Below are positions 26,664-37,223 of a stretch of DNA of 64,000 nt, in pieces (within the stretch, counting starts at the first letter, position 1; each line of letters opens with the position of its first letter). The position numbers and the translations under genes were made by a program. Source of the DNA: SHZI01 sp963698405 (GTDB lineage: Bacteria; Pseudomonadota; Gammaproteobacteria; Steroidobacterales; GCA-2729495). The stretch is taken from the NCBI GenBank assembly GCA_963698405.1, contig CAVOQT010000002.1, forward strand, positions 62,001-126,000. Reading direction: 5' to 3'. The notes beneath the pieces are model-generated. The model did not search any database. It saw nothing but the letters and a program-made list of their open reading frames with translations, and was not told where the DNA came from.

Positions 26664-28400
26664 ATGAAGCTTCTGTTGGTTGAAGACAATCTGGCTGACG
26701 TTGAATTTCTCGCCGCATCGTTGCGCCGCCAGCAGGCCAGCGACGTGGAGATGGTCAACGTGCAGTCCCTGAGCGCAGCGGCAGAGCGCCTGGCCAGCGA
26801 GAAGTTCGACATCGTGCTCCTCGACCTGCACCTGCCTGATGCCTCGGGCCTCGAATGCATCGACGCCATTCAGGCTGTCGACAACGAAATCCCCATCGTC
26901 GTGCTGAGCGGCCAGGACGACGAAGAATTTGCCGTCAACATTCTCAACAAGGGTGCCCAGGACTATCTCGTCAAATGGGAAGGCCAGGGACGCACCATCC
27001 TGCGCTCCATCCGCTATGCGATCGAGCGAAAGCGCTCCGAGCTGCGCCTGAACTACATGGCGCAGTTCGACGCCCTGACCGGCATACCAAACCGCCAGTA
27101 CTTCAACGACCAGCTGACGCGCGCCACAGCGAGGGCACGCCGCGATGGCCGCAAGGTCACCCTGCTGTTTCTGGATCTGGATGAGTTCAAGGTCGTCAAC
27201 GACACGCTCGGCCACGATGCCGGCGACCGCTTGCTGAAAGAAGTTGCCAGCCGCATCCAGCGCTCGGTACGCACCGGCGATGTCGTCGCCCGCCTCGGCG
27301 GCGATGAGTTTGCAGTACTGCTCGAAGGCCTCACCGGACCACTGGAAGTAGAGGCCATGGCCAAGAGCCTGCTCGAACTGGTCTCACAGCCCTATCACAT
27401 CGCCGACCGGCAGCTCGACATCACCACCAGCATCGGCATCACGATGTACCCGAACGACAGTGCCGATACGCAGATGATGCTGAAGAACGCCGACATTGCG
27501 ATGTATCAGGCCAAGGAAAACGGCCGCAACAACGTCACCTTCTTTACCGAGCGCATGCATGCCGAACTGATGGAATATCACGAACTGGAACGGGATATTC
27601 GCGAAGCGTTGCGGCTCAATGAATTCCACGTTGTCTACCAGCCGAAGGTCAACGCACACAATCGGCGACTGCAGGGCCTCGAAGCCCTGATGCGCTGGAC
27701 CAGTCCGACGCGCGGCAAGGTGAGCCCGGCGACTTTCATCCCGGTTGCCGAGGAAAGCGGCCACATCATCCCGCTGGGTTACTGGATTCTCAATGAGGTG
27801 TGCCAGACGCTGAAGGCCTGGGAACAGGCGGGCATGCCACTGGTACCGGTATCGGTGAACGTTTCCGCACGACAGTTCCAGCAACCGGACTTCCACAATC
27901 GCGTGGCGCAGATACTCGCAGCACATGATGTCGATCCCGCACTGATCGAGATCGAACTGACCGAAGGCCTGGTGATGGAGGACAGCGAAGCTGCGCAGAG
28001 CGAACTGCTGCGCCTGAAGCGGATCGGCTTGCGCATCTCCATCGACGATTTCGGCACCGGTTACTCGTGCCTCAGCTATCTGCGCCGCTTTCCGATCGAC
28101 GTACTGAAGATAGACCGCTCCTTCGTCATGGAAATCGGCGTCAGCCAGGACGGCGAAAGCATCATCGACGCGATCATCTCGCTGGCGCGCAGCCTGCGCC
28201 TGGAAACGGTGGCAGAAGGCGTGGAGACCAACGAGCAACTGGACTTTCTGCTCGAACGCGGCTGTCACATCGTGCAGGGCTACCTGTTCGGTGTACCCAT
28301 GGAAGAGGCGCTGATCCGGCCACTGCTTGCCGAACTCAATAACGCCAGCGTGGACTCAACCGCAACCCGGCAGGCGCTGGCCGCCGTCAACCGCCGCTGA
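26664..28400 (+). CDS. Response regulator with GGDEF and EAL domains (cyclic-di-GMP turnover)
   Basis: 578 aa from ATG 26664. Receiver domain (LLVEDNLADVEFL; phosphoacceptor Asp in IVLLDLHLPD; conserved Ser/Lys in VVLSGQDD and LVKWEG) followed by a complete GGDEF cyclase domain (LGGDEFAVLL, with the inhibitory RxxD site as RTGD five residues before) and a complete EAL phosphodiesterase domain (GLEALMRW, IELTEGLVM, DDFGTGYSCLSYL, LKIDRSFV). Both enzymatic motifs are intact, so the net direction cannot be told and may switch with phosphorylation. The kinase 14 bases downstream and the receiver after it are probable partners. Confidence 0.93.
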   Translation: MKLLLVEDNLADVEFLAASLRRQQASDVEMVNVQSLSAAAERLASEKFDIVLLDLHLPDASGLECIDAIQAVDNEIPIVVLSGQDDEEFAVNILNKGAQDYLVKWEGQGRTILRSIRYAIERKRSELRLNYMAQFDALTGIPNRQYFNDQLTRATARARRDGRKVTLLFLDLDEFKVVNDTLGHDAGDRLLKEVASRIQRSVRTGDVVARLGGDEFAVLLEGLTGPLEVEAMAKSLLELVSQPYHIADRQLDITTSIGITMYPNDSADTQMMLKNADIAMYQAKENGRNNVTFFTERMHAELMEYHELERDIREALRLNEFHVVYQPKVNAHNRRLQGLEALMRWTSPTRGKVSPATFIPVAEESGHIIPLGYWILNEVCQTLKAWEQAGMPLVPVSVNVSARQFQQPDFHNRVAQILAAHDVDPALIEIELTEGLVMEDSEAAQSELLRLKRIGLRISIDDFGTGYSCLSYLRRFPIDVLKIDRSFVMEIGVSQDGESIIDAIISLARSLRLETVAEGVETNEQLDFLLERGCHIVQGYLFGVPMEEALIRPLLAELNNASVDSTATRQALAAVNRR

Positions 28401-28413
28401 GCGAAACACAGCG

Positions 28414-29929
<1,516 letters not shown>

Positions 29930-29933
<4 letters not shown>

Positions 29934-30440
29934 GCAACCTGGAAAGAACCGTGAATATCTTGCTGGCTGAAGACGATCAGATCGACCAGAAGGCGTTTCT
30001 GCGCGCCTTCGACAAGCTGCGCATCAAGAATCCCGGTCACGGTCGCCAAGGATGGCCTTGAAGCCTGGGAAATACTGAAGGGCGCCAACGGCAAGCCGCC
30101 GCTCGGGCGACCGAACCTGCTGATTCTCGACATCAACATGCCGCGCATGAACGGACTCGAACTGCTGGAGCGGATTCGCGATGACGCCGATCTGCATGAC
30201 TCGATCGTGTTCATGCTGACCACCTCGAACGACGAGGAAGACAAGATCGAGGCATTCAACCTGAATGTCGCCGGTTACATGCTGAAGTCGGATGTCGGCC
30301 AGAGCTTTGTCAACGCCGTCGAACTGGTGGACAACTACTGGCGGGTCGTGGAGTTCCCACGCGGCATGTCAGGCCGTATGCCGCCCAAGGCAGCCCGTCG
30401 TAGTGCAGTCGTGCCTGCCGACAACCGCGGCATGCTCTGA
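29930..30440 (+). pseudogene. Single-domain response regulator, Rcp1-like (one frameshift)
   Basis: About 170 aa after removing an extra C near 30035 (IKNPVTVAKDGLEAWE). Receiver motifs: acidic pair ILLAEDDQIDQKAF, phosphoacceptor Asp in LLILDINMPRMNG, switch Thr in FMLTTSNDEED, and Lys in GYMLKSD. No output domain. The sequence between AKDG and NLLILDINMP has the extra loop (KGANGKPPLGRP) typical of Rcp1-type regulators that work with PAS/phytochrome kinases. Its start overlaps the kinase stop, so phosphate likely flows from that kinase to this receiver. Confidence 0.83.
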
Positions 30441-30445
30441 AGCGG

Positions 30446-30837
30446 CTACGGACAGGCGTCCTCAGCCTCGATGATGAGCGCGCTCGTCTCCGAGGAAATC
30501 TCGTCACGACGCTTGTCGGAGGCATTGCTGCTTGTCGAGCTGCTCGTCAGCTTTCTTGACCGTTGCACTGTCGTCTGAATTCGAGGCAATCAGCAGCAAG
30601 CCGAGCCGGAAGTCCGCGCCGGACATCTTGCCCTTGAGAAAGTCCCAGACGCACTGGCACTGCCTGGCATCCAGGCCATCCACCTTGCAGATCTCTGCAT
30701 CGAAGACCGACCGCTGAACCGTATCGCCGCTCGACGTCCTGGGCGCGTACCGGCCCGGCAGGGAGCGCAGCCAGCAGCAGGACAGCGAAAAGCAGGCCTG
30801 TCCGGCTACCGCAGCCTGGCTTGAAAGACTGGTTCAT
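30446..30837 (-). pseudogene. Exported small hypothetical protein (two frameshifts)
   Basis: ATG 30837 opens a signal peptide (TGLLFAVLLLAALPAGPVRA-QD). The mature protein continues, after removal of an extra C near 30722, as DTVQRSVFDAEICKVDGLDA then RQCQCVWDFLKGKMSGADFR and LGLLLIASNSDD, and after a second extra C near 30531 to SNASDKRRDEISSETSALII with stop at 30446. Three cysteines lie in the first part. The helical, Cys-containing mature part resembles no family I know. It lies between the receiver gene and the zincin-like gene. Confidence 0.6.
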
Positions 30838-30894
30838 GACTGATCTCCATACTCGTGACTGATGATTCTCGCCAAGCGCGACGCAGCACGCAAC

Positions 30895-31384
30895 TCAGCT
30901 TGCCGCGCCGCCATCCGGCGCCAGCATCCCGCGCTGCTGGAGCCACAACCGGGCCTCCTCCGCATCGGCCTCAAACCAGCGCTGCGCAGAACCCAGGCGG
31001 AAGGTGTAACCCCAGGCATCCATATCGGCGAACAGTTGCTGCCGGTTGAAACGCGAGGCGTCAGACTGCGCAGCGATCCGGTCGATCAGCAGCACCTGCA
31101 GGTAACACACCGCATCCTCCTCGGCATAATCGCCACCGGCATCACGATCCAGCACCTCGCGACGCGCCTGATCCATGCACAGATAGTGTGCGGCTTCGTG
31201 CAGCGCCGAGTGCAGCGGCGTATCCAGCCTGACGAACAGGCCGATGCCGGATCAGACCGGCTTCCGACTCGCCCCAGTAGCTGCCGGGGATCGGTTCACC
31301 CGCCTCCACCAGGCTCACGGCAAGGTCACTGCTGGCAAACAACCAGGCAAGCTGATCGACGCCGATTTCCGCTACTGTCATCAT
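30895..31384 (-). pseudogene. Conserved zincin-like protein with HExxH motif (one frameshift)
   Basis: About 163 aa after dropping one extra C near 31244. Order: LAWLFASSDLAVSLVEAGEP, IPGSYWGESEAGLI, then RLDTPLHSALHEAAHYLC with HEAAH as a zinc-metalloprotease-like HExxH, then RREVLDRDAGGDYAEEDAVC with an acidic pair that could give the third ligand, and YLQVLLIDRI. The C-terminal part (FADMDAWGYTFRLGSAQRWF) is the conserved tail of this hypothetical family in gammaproteobacteria. No signal peptide. It starts at ATG 31384 or 31381, divergent from the ligase gene. Confidence 0.72.
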
Positions 31385-31435
31385 CGCTGTTGAAACGTCG
31401 CGTGGTGGTGATACATGCAAGGGATAGTTTAGACG

Positions 31436-32809
31436 ATGGCAAAGGGTAATCCCGCACCTGGATGGCCATCATTTCCGGCTGGCGACAAGAGCAGCCTGCG
31501 TGCGCTGCTGGCAGGGCTCAAGGTATCGCAGTGGTGGCCAGCCGCTGAACTGCGCGCAGCACAGCAGGCCCAGCTCACATGGCTGACCGGCTGGGCTGCA
31601 GAAAAGGTTCCACATTATCAGCGGCAAAAGTGGCCTGCGGCGTTTGCCGCCCGCCTGGCACAGAACCCCGCACAGTTCTGGGACATCTGGCGGGAAATGC
31701 CGACGCTCGACAAGCCGGAGCTGCGTGCTCTCGGCCCCAGACTCTATGCACGGTCGATGCCTTCTGCGCAGTTGCCCTTGCGCCCGATACGCACCTCGGG
31801 TTCTACCGGAATTTCCGTAGAACTGCGCACTACCGCCACAACCCGCCAGCTGTGGGATGCCCTCACGCTCCGCGAACACCTGTGGTCACAGCGCGACTTC
31901 AGCAAGCGGCTCGGGATCATCCGGTCCCGCAAGGTATCAAGCGGCGCCGACGGCCTGGTTCAGCCCAACTGGGGGCTGCCGGTCGCCGCCCTGTTCGCCA
32001 GCGGCTCTTCGTCAGCAATACATATCGGCCGACCTGTAGATGAACTGGCCGTGTGGCTGACGGACTTCGATCCGCATTATCTGCTGACCTATCCGAGCAT
32101 CATGCCCTGGCTCATGGATCACATGGCTGCCGCTGGCGACCGCCCGCAATCGCTGCGTGAGATCCGCTTCATTTCCGAGCCGCTGGGCAAAGAACTGGAA
32201 ACGCGCCTGGCTGAAGAGTGGCAGGTCCGCAGTACCGACATCTACTCGGCGAACGAGGTCGGTTACATCGCCTTCCGCTGTCTCGAAAACGGTGCGCTGC
32301 ATGTGCAGTCCGAATCACTGCTGGTGGAAATCATCGATGATGAGGGACGGCCCTGTGAACCCGGAGAATCCGGACGCGTGGTCGTTACCTCCCTGCACAA
32401 CCTGGCGACACCCATGCTGCGCTACGACCTCGGTGACTACGCCACTGTGGGTGAGCCCTGCCCCTGCGGCCGGGGACTGCCGGTAGTCAGCCAGATTCTC
32501 GGCCGGACCCGCAATGCCGCACTCTCACCGGATGGAAAACGTTACTGGCCAACCCGGCTGAACAGAATGCGCACCGTGGCGCCGATCAAACAGGTGCAGT
32601 ACGTGCAGACCGCCATCGATACCATTGAGGTCCGCACCGTGCTGTCGCGGCCACTCAGGGAGCAGGAACGGCTGGATGCAGTACAAGCCACCATTACGGC
32701 GCTCGGCTATCCGTACAAGGTGCTGGTAGTACCGGTCAGCGAGATCAGTCGCGGTGCGGGCGGCAAGTACGAGGAATTCCTGTCGCTGCTACCGGAATTG
32801 CAGAACTGA
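31436..32809 (+). CDS. PaaK-like AMP-forming acyl-CoA ligase family protein
   Basis: 457 aa, adenylate-forming enzyme of the phenylacetate-CoA ligase group. The AMP-binding P-loop is RTSGSTGISVEL; other family features are DIYSANEVGYIAFRC (acid-binding), LHNLATPMLRYDLGDYATVG (Asp and Arg of the adenylation core) and the Cys pair PCPCGRGLP. The final stretch has the C-terminal swivel domain, shortened. No thiolation domain. Substrate unknown; similar stand-alone genes occur in exopolysaccharide or natural-product loci, which are not seen here. It ends just before tRNA-Gly. Confidence 0.85.
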   Translation: MAKGNPAPGWPSFPAGDKSSLRALLAGLKVSQWWPAAELRAAQQAQLTWLTGWAAEKVPHYQRQKWPAAFAARLAQNPAQFWDIWREMPTLDKPELRALGPRLYARSMPSAQLPLRPIRTSGSTGISVELRTTATTRQLWDALTLREHLWSQRDFSKRLGIIRSRKVSSGADGLVQPNWGLPVAALFASGSSSAIHIGRPVDELAVWLTDFDPHYLLTYPSIMPWLMDHMAAAGDRPQSLREIRFISEPLGKELETRLAEEWQVRSTDIYSANEVGYIAFRCLENGALHVQSESLLVEIIDDEGRPCEPGESGRVVVTSLHNLATPMLRYDLGDYATVGEPCPCGRGLPVVSQILGRTRNAALSPDGKRYWPTRLNRMRTVAPIKQVQYVQTAIDTIEVRTVLSRPLREQERLDAVQATITALGYPYKVLVVPVSEISRGAGGKYEEFLSLLPELQN

Positions 32810-32815
32810 GCAGAA

Positions 32816-32889
32816 TGGAGCGGGTGATGGGAATCGAACCCACGTTAGCAGCTTGGGAAGCTGCAGTTCTACCATTGAACTACACCCGC
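32816..32889 (-). tRNA. tRNA-Gly (CCC)
   Basis: 74 bases with encoded CCA. Acceptor stem GCGGGTG/CACCCGC, D-arm GTTCAATGGTAGAAC, anticodon stem GCAGC/GCTGC with loop TTCCCAA giving CCC, T-arm TGGGTTCGATTCCCA. Confidence 0.95.
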
Positions 32890-32906
32890 GTCTGAGTGTG
32901 GATTTT

Positions 32907-33644
32907 ATGAACAGTACAGGGCCGCCTGCAATGGCGGAATCACCGCAGCGCGGGATACGCAGTTATGTATTGCGCGCCGGGCGGCTGACACGCGCACAGG
33001 AGCGCGCGCTGGCCGAGCTCTGGCCGCGTTTTGGCATTGCTGCAGCAGAAACAGACACCGAGCAGCTCGATCTGGATACCGTGTTCGGCCGCCAGGCGCC
33101 GCGCATCCTGGAGATCGGCATCGGCAATGGCGCCGCACTGACCAGCATGGCCGCGCAGGATCCGGAGCAGGACTATCTGGGTGCCGAAGTCCATGCGCCG
33201 GGCGTGGGTCATTGCCTGCTGGAAATCGAGCGCCTGGGGCTCGGCAACATCCGCCTGTTCATGGAGGATGCGGTTGGGGTGCTGCGCCACCGCTTGCCTG
33301 ACGCGAGTCTCGCCGGGCTGCACCTCTACTTTCCCGACCCGTGGCACAAGAAGCGCCATCACAAGCGGCGCCTGGTGCAAGCCCCGTTCGTCGACCTGCT
33401 GGTCCGCAAACTGACCGATCAGGGCTACTTCCATGTCGCAACCGACTGGCCGCCCTACGCCGAGCACATTGCCGCCGTGCTGGATGCGAGCGGCCACTTC
33501 GACGCGGGCGTCGATCCAGCCAGCAGCGGTACACGGCCACTCACGCGCTTCGAGGCTCGTGGCCAGCGGCTGGGGCATCCGATCTGGGAGCGTATCTACC
33601 GGCGCCGACCGCTGTACCCAAGCGACGGCAAATGCGCTATATAA
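32907..33644 (+). CDS. trmB: tRNA (guanine-N7-)-methyltransferase
   Basis: Adds the methyl group of m7G46 in tRNA. 245 aa from ATG 32907 (ATG 32931 is an alternative). Family motifs: GIRSYVLRAGRLTRAQERAL at the N terminus, SAM motif ILEIGIGNGAALTSMA, GAEVHAPGVGHCL, and the TrmB hallmark LHLYFPDPWHKKRHHKRR with catalytic Asp. The end LTRFEARGQRLGHPIWE is the conserved Thr/Phe/Glu motif. It follows tRNA-Gly, which is on the other strand, by 17 bases. Confidence 0.95.
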   Translation: MNSTGPPAMAESPQRGIRSYVLRAGRLTRAQERALAELWPRFGIAAAETDTEQLDLDTVFGRQAPRILEIGIGNGAALTSMAAQDPEQDYLGAEVHAPGVGHCLLEIERLGLGNIRLFMEDAVGVLRHRLPDASLAGLHLYFPDPWHKKRHHKRRLVQAPFVDLLVRKLTDQGYFHVATDWPPYAEHIAAVLDASGHFDAGVDPASSGTRPLTRFEARGQRLGHPIWERIYRRRPLYPSDGKCAI

Positions 33645-33693
33645 ACCCTGAAGCGGGTACCCGTTATCCGCCCAGGCAGCGGACACCAGGACA

Positions 33694-33993
33694 ATGATCA
33701 CCGGTTTGAGATTTCCCGAGATAGGCAACTGGTTTCGGCGCACCGACGGCAGCACCTTTGAGATCGTTGCCGTAGACGAGGGCGACCGCACCATCGAACT
33801 CCAGCACTTCGACGGCACGCTTGAGGAAATGGAACTCAGTGCCTGGCTGGAGCTAAGCGCCGAATCGATCGACCCGCCCGAAGACTGGTCCGGTTCGATG
33901 GACGTGGATAACGCTGATCTGCCGCCGGGCGACGAGCCACATCGCGAGTTCAGTGATCCACTGGATTTTGTCGATGACTACGATGGCAACTAG
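33694..33993 (+). CDS. DUF6763-type small hypothetical protein
   Basis: 99 aa, very acidic. The N-terminal half IGNWFRRTDGSTFEIVAVDE followed by RTIELQHFDGTLEEMELSAW is a small beta fold, matching a gammaproteobacterial family of unknown function in which an SH3-like strand pair is followed by an acidic tail (PPEDWSGSMDVD ... FVDDYDGN). No signal peptide or catalytic motif. It is downstream of trmB, 49 bases away, on the same strand. Confidence 0.78.
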   Translation: MITGLRFPEIGNWFRRTDGSTFEIVAVDEGDRTIELQHFDGTLEEMELSAWLELSAESIDPPEDWSGSMDVDNADLPPGDEPHREFSDPLDFVDDYDGN

Positions 33994-34019
33994 CCGGACA
34001 GTATCCGCTCAGGGCCTGG

Positions 34020-34754
34020 CTACTGACCTGGCTTCGCCGGCGGAGACCCGTCCCGCCCGATCGTAACGCCAGCCGCCGCACGCCCGGCCAGCAGGTCGCG
34101 CAGATAAACCGGTGCAATCAGGTGACAGTAGTGCACGCCGCGAACACGCGCATCGAAGCGCACAAAACGCGGATCCAGCCAATCCACACGAAAACCCTTG
34201 CTACGGATCGTCAGCGTACCGGCATCATCCTGAGCCGTGAGCAGAAACGACGCCAGCCAGTCCGGCCCCGTCGCAGCCGGCTGGCTTTCGTTGAAAACGT
34301 TTTCCTTCGGGTCGAGCACGACCTGCCGGTCAGCGGCAGCCGGTAAAGCGGCACGCACCTGGCGCAGCGTTTCGCGATTCATGTCCTGGCAGAGTCCATC
34401 AGGACCGGCGGTATCCAGGCCGAAGGCAGCGTTCAGGTGATCCGCACTCTTCATCTTGCAGGAAATCGCCACTGCCCGGGTCGCGTCATCCGGTGCAGGC
34501 CAGGCATAAACATGCAGGGTGAGCGGGTCGATACTGGTCTTGGATTTGATGAAGCCATCCAGATCCGGATGCACCACAAACTCGCCGACCTTGTCCGTAC
34601 GGCTGACGATCCGTTGCGCCTCGGCACAGAATTCTGCGGGGCTCGCGGTGAGCAACGCGGTACCGACCGGCGGTGCAGCCGGACCGCTGGCAGCACAACT
34701 GCTGAGACAGGCCACTGCAGCACTGGCAAACATCGCAGTCCACGATTTTTTCAT
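34020..34754 (-). CDS. Putative lipoprotein of unknown function
   Basis: 244 aa from ATG 34754. Signal peptide MKKSWTAMFASAAVACLSSC ends in the lipobox LSSC, so the mature protein is lipidated at Cys20. Recognisable features of the mature part are a long alpha/beta body with three cysteines (AEFCAEAQ, AISCKMKSAD, DGLCQDMNRE) and a C-terminal VRGVHYCHLIAPVYLRDLLAG. I do not recognise a family. It is last in a minus-strand series after the Rieske ferredoxin and ampG. Confidence 0.72.
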   Translation of the reverse strand: MKKSWTAMFASAAVACLSSCAASGPAAPPVGTALLTASPAEFCAEAQRIVSRTDKVGEFVVHPDLDGFIKSKTSIDPLTLHVYAWPAPDDATRAVAISCKMKSADHLNAAFGLDTAGPDGLCQDMNRETLRQVRAALPAAADRQVVLDPKENVFNESQPAATGPDWLASFLLTAQDDAGTLTIRSKGFRVDWLDPRFVRFDARVRGVHYCHLIAPVYLRDLLAGRAAAGVTIGRDGSPPAKPGQ

Positions 34755-34773
34755 CACATGACTCCCCACGTAA

Positions 34774-35130
34774 TCAAGCCGATGCCGGCGCACGCACCAG
34801 CACATCCTCACCTTCCACCCAGCACTCCAGACTGCTGAGCGAATGACCGGCACAGGGACCGTAAACGCACAGGCCAGTCTCCGGCTCAAATAGCGCGCCG
34901 TGCGATGCGCAGCGCAACAGGCGCAGCTTCGGCACCAGAAAGTCGTCGTCATCCATATTCAGCGGATGGTGCTTGTGCGGGCAGATATTGGCATAGGCCC
35001 GCAGTTGGCCATTCATCTGGACGACAAAGCCACGGTAAGGCCAATCGCCCTTACCGGAAAAAAACTCGCGCGCACCCGGATCGCCCAGTGCACTGAGGCT
35101 GCACACTCGTACGACCTGCTGCTCGCTCAT
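34774..35130 (-). CDS. Rieske [2Fe-2S] ferredoxin
   Basis: 118 aa from ATG 35130. Small soluble electron carrier: cluster ligands are CPHKHHPL (Cys-X-His) and CASHGALF (Cys-X2-His). Following strands ETGLCVYGPCAGHSLSSLEC fit the Rieske beta fold of the oxygenase-associated type. It may serve a partner oxygenase elsewhere; the Rieske oxygenase at 1300 in this window lacks an adjacent carrier, but a link is a guess. It starts 7 bases after ampG ends. Confidence 0.9.
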   Translation of the reverse strand: MSEQQVVRVCSLSALGDPGAREFFSGKGDWPYRGFVVQMNGQLRAYANICPHKHHPLNMDDDDFLVPKLRLLRCASHGALFEPETGLCVYGPCAGHSLSSLECWVEGEDVLVRAPASA

Positions 35131-35137
35131 ACTGTAG

Positions 35138-36418
35138 TCACCCGGATCTTTGCCGGCGACGCACGACCAGCATGGCAAGCAGAATCGCGGGGATACCGGC
35201 CGCTGTCGTATAGATGAAGAAATTCACCCAGCCGGTCATTTCCACCACCTGCCCCGAGAAGCCGCTGAGCAAGCGTCCTGGCAGCGACATCAGTGAAGTG
35301 AACAAAGCGTACTGGGTGGCCGTGTACGCCACGTTGGTCAGGCTCGACAGATAGGCGATGAAGATGGTGCCGACGAAACCGGCAGCCAGATTGTCGGCAC
35401 AGATCGCCGCGATCAGCCAGCCGAGATCAGGACCGGCCTGCGCAAGGCCGATGAATACCAGGTTCGAGGCCGCAAGCATCACCGCCCCGACCACCAGCGG
35501 ACGCGCCGCACCGTAACGCGCGACTGCCACGCCACCGAGCGCGGCGCCGGCCAGCGTGATGGCAAAACCAAATACCTTGGTGACCGTCGCGATCTCGGAC
35601 AGGCTGAAACCGGTATCTATATAGAACGGGTTGGCCATCACACCAAGCAGCATGTCGCTGATCCGGTAGCTGCCGATGAACAACAGCAGTACGAAGCCGA
35701 AGCCGCCAACGCGCTGGAAGAACTCCGCGAACGGACCGACTACCGCCGTACGGAACCAGTCGGCAAACGAAGCTGACCCGGCTGGCTGCAAGGCCACGAC
35801 CGGCTCCGCCACCAGCAGCGCCGTCAGTACACCCGGCAGCATCAGGGCCGCCATGACCTGATAGGCCAGCCCCCAGGAACCCAGGTCTGCGATGTACAGC
35901 GCGCCAGCACCCGCCACCAGCACGGCGCAGCGGTAGCCAACCTGGTAGGACGCGGCCATCGCACCCTGCAGGCGCACAGTCACGGCCTCGATACGCCAGG
36001 CATCGACCGCAATATCCTGTGTCGCCGAACAGACGGCAAGCAGCACCGTGAGCAGCGCAACCCGCGCCAGCTGCATGGACGGATCAGCAAGCGACATCAG
36101 CAGCAGCACGACGATGACGCCAAACTGACTGAACAACATCCAGCTGCGGCGCCGGCCAAACCACGCTGTCAGCCCGGGAATGCCGAGCCGGTCGACCAGC
36201 GGCGCCCAGGCAAATTTCACCGAGTAGGCGATACCGGCCCAGGCAAACATGCCGATCTCGCTCTTGCTGACGCCGGTGGTGGTCAGCCAGGCGGTGAGCG
36301 TGGTGAACACCAGCGGGAAAGGCAGGCCGGACGCGAAGCCAAGCACGAGCATGGCCAGCACGCGCGGTTGCGCGTAGATGCCCAGTGTCGAGACAGGGAT
36401 TTCTTCAGCGGAGCGCAT
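35138..36418 (-). CDS. ampG: AmpG-like muropeptide permease (MFS)
   Basis: 426 aa with 12 predicted transmembrane helices. AmpG imports anhydromuropeptides for wall recycling and is needed for beta-lactamase induction. The N-terminal RVLAMLVLGFASGLPFPLVF, FAWAPLVDRLGIPGL and LLAVCSATQDIAVDAWRIEA are AmpG signatures (LGFASGLP; TQDIAvDawR). Other recycling genes are not adjacent. Its start overlaps the end of xthA by 14 bases. Confidence 0.9.
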   Translation of the reverse strand: MRSAEEIPVSTLGIYAQPRVLAMLVLGFASGLPFPLVFTTLTAWLTTTGVSKSEIGMFAWAGIAYSVKFAWAPLVDRLGIPGLTAWFGRRRSWMLFSQFGVIVVLLLMSLADPSMQLARVALLTVLLAVCSATQDIAVDAWRIEAVTVRLQGAMAASYQVGYRCAVLVAGAGALYIADLGSWGLAYQVMAALMLPGVLTALLVAEPVVALQPAGSASFADWFRTAVVGPFAEFFQRVGGFGFVLLLFIGSYRISDMLLGVMANPFYIDTGFSLSEIATVTKVFGFAITLAGAALGGVAVARYGAARPLVVGAVMLAASNLVFIGLAQAGPDLGWLIAAICADNLAAGFVGTIFIAYLSSLTNVAYTATQYALFTSLMSLPGRLLSGFSGQVVEMTGWVNFFIYTTAAGIPAILLAMLVVRRRQRSG

Positions 36419-37175
36419 AGTCCATCAGCAATGGAGCGTGATCCGAAAAACGGCTTGCCTTGTAGATTTCAGCGCTCTGTACCGCGCCACGCAGCCCGGC
36501 GCTGGCGATCTGATAGTCAATCCGCCAACCGACATTATTCGCCCAGGCCTGGCCACGATTCGACCACCAGGTGTACTGATCGGGCTCCGCATTGACCTGT
36601 CGGAAACAGTCGACATAGCCACGCACGCCAAACAACTCGTCCAGCCACGCACGTTCTTCAGGCAGGAAGCCCGAGTTCTTCCGGTTGGCGCGCCAGTTGC
36701 GCAGGTCGATCGGCTGATGGGCGATATTCCAGTCTCCACACAGGAGATAGTTGCGGCCGTCATCCCGCAGCGCCTCAAGGTGCAAGGCAAATTCATCCAG
36801 AAAGCGGAACTTGGCCTGCTGCCGCTCGGGACTTGATGAACCAGAGGGAAGGTACACAGAGATGACGCTGAGATCACCGAAGCGTGCTTCAAGATAGCGC
36901 CCTTCGACATCGAACTCGGCTGAACCGAAACCACGCCGCAGCTCATCCGGTTCACGCCGCGAATAGAGCGCGACTCCGCTGTAGCCCTTGCGCTCTGCCG
37001 ACTCGTAATAGCAATGAAAACCGGCGGGATGAAAAATCTCCGCGGTGATCTGCTCAGGCTGCGCCCGGACTTCCTGCAGACAAACCACGTCGGCAGCCTG
37101 CTGCGGGAGCCAGTCGTACAGGCCCTTGCGCGCAGCTGAGCGAATGCCGTTGACGTTGAGCGTGACGATGCGCAT
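36405..37175 (-). CDS. xthA: Exodeoxyribonuclease III
   Basis: 256 aa from ATG 37175; longer in-frame starts upstream would run through pyrE on the other strand. AP endonuclease/3' exonuclease of the exonuclease III family. Motifs: RIVTLNVNGIRSA (Asn7), VVCLQEVRA (metal Glu), YSGVALYSR, GDWNIAHQPIDL (catalytic Asp/Asn), and the final SDHAPLLMDY with the active His. It repairs abasic sites, which pairs well with the base-excision genes mutY and mutM in this window. Confidence 0.94.
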   Translation of the reverse strand: MRIVTLNVNGIRSAARKGLYDWLPQQAADVVCLQEVRAQPEQITAEIFHPAGFHCYYESAERKGYSGVALYSRREPDELRRGFGSAEFDVEGRYLEARFGDLSVISVYLPSGSSSPERQQAKFRFLDEFALHLEALRDDGRNYLLCGDWNIAHQPIDLRNWRANRKNSGFLPEERAWLDELFGVRGYVDCFRQVNAEPDQYTWWSNRGQAWANNVGWRIDYQIASAGLRGAVQSAEIYKASRFSDHAPLLMDYALR

Positions 37176-37223
37176 TGACGGTGTACGATACCGCAAAAGG
37201 GAAACACCCAGCGGTAGAGAATC

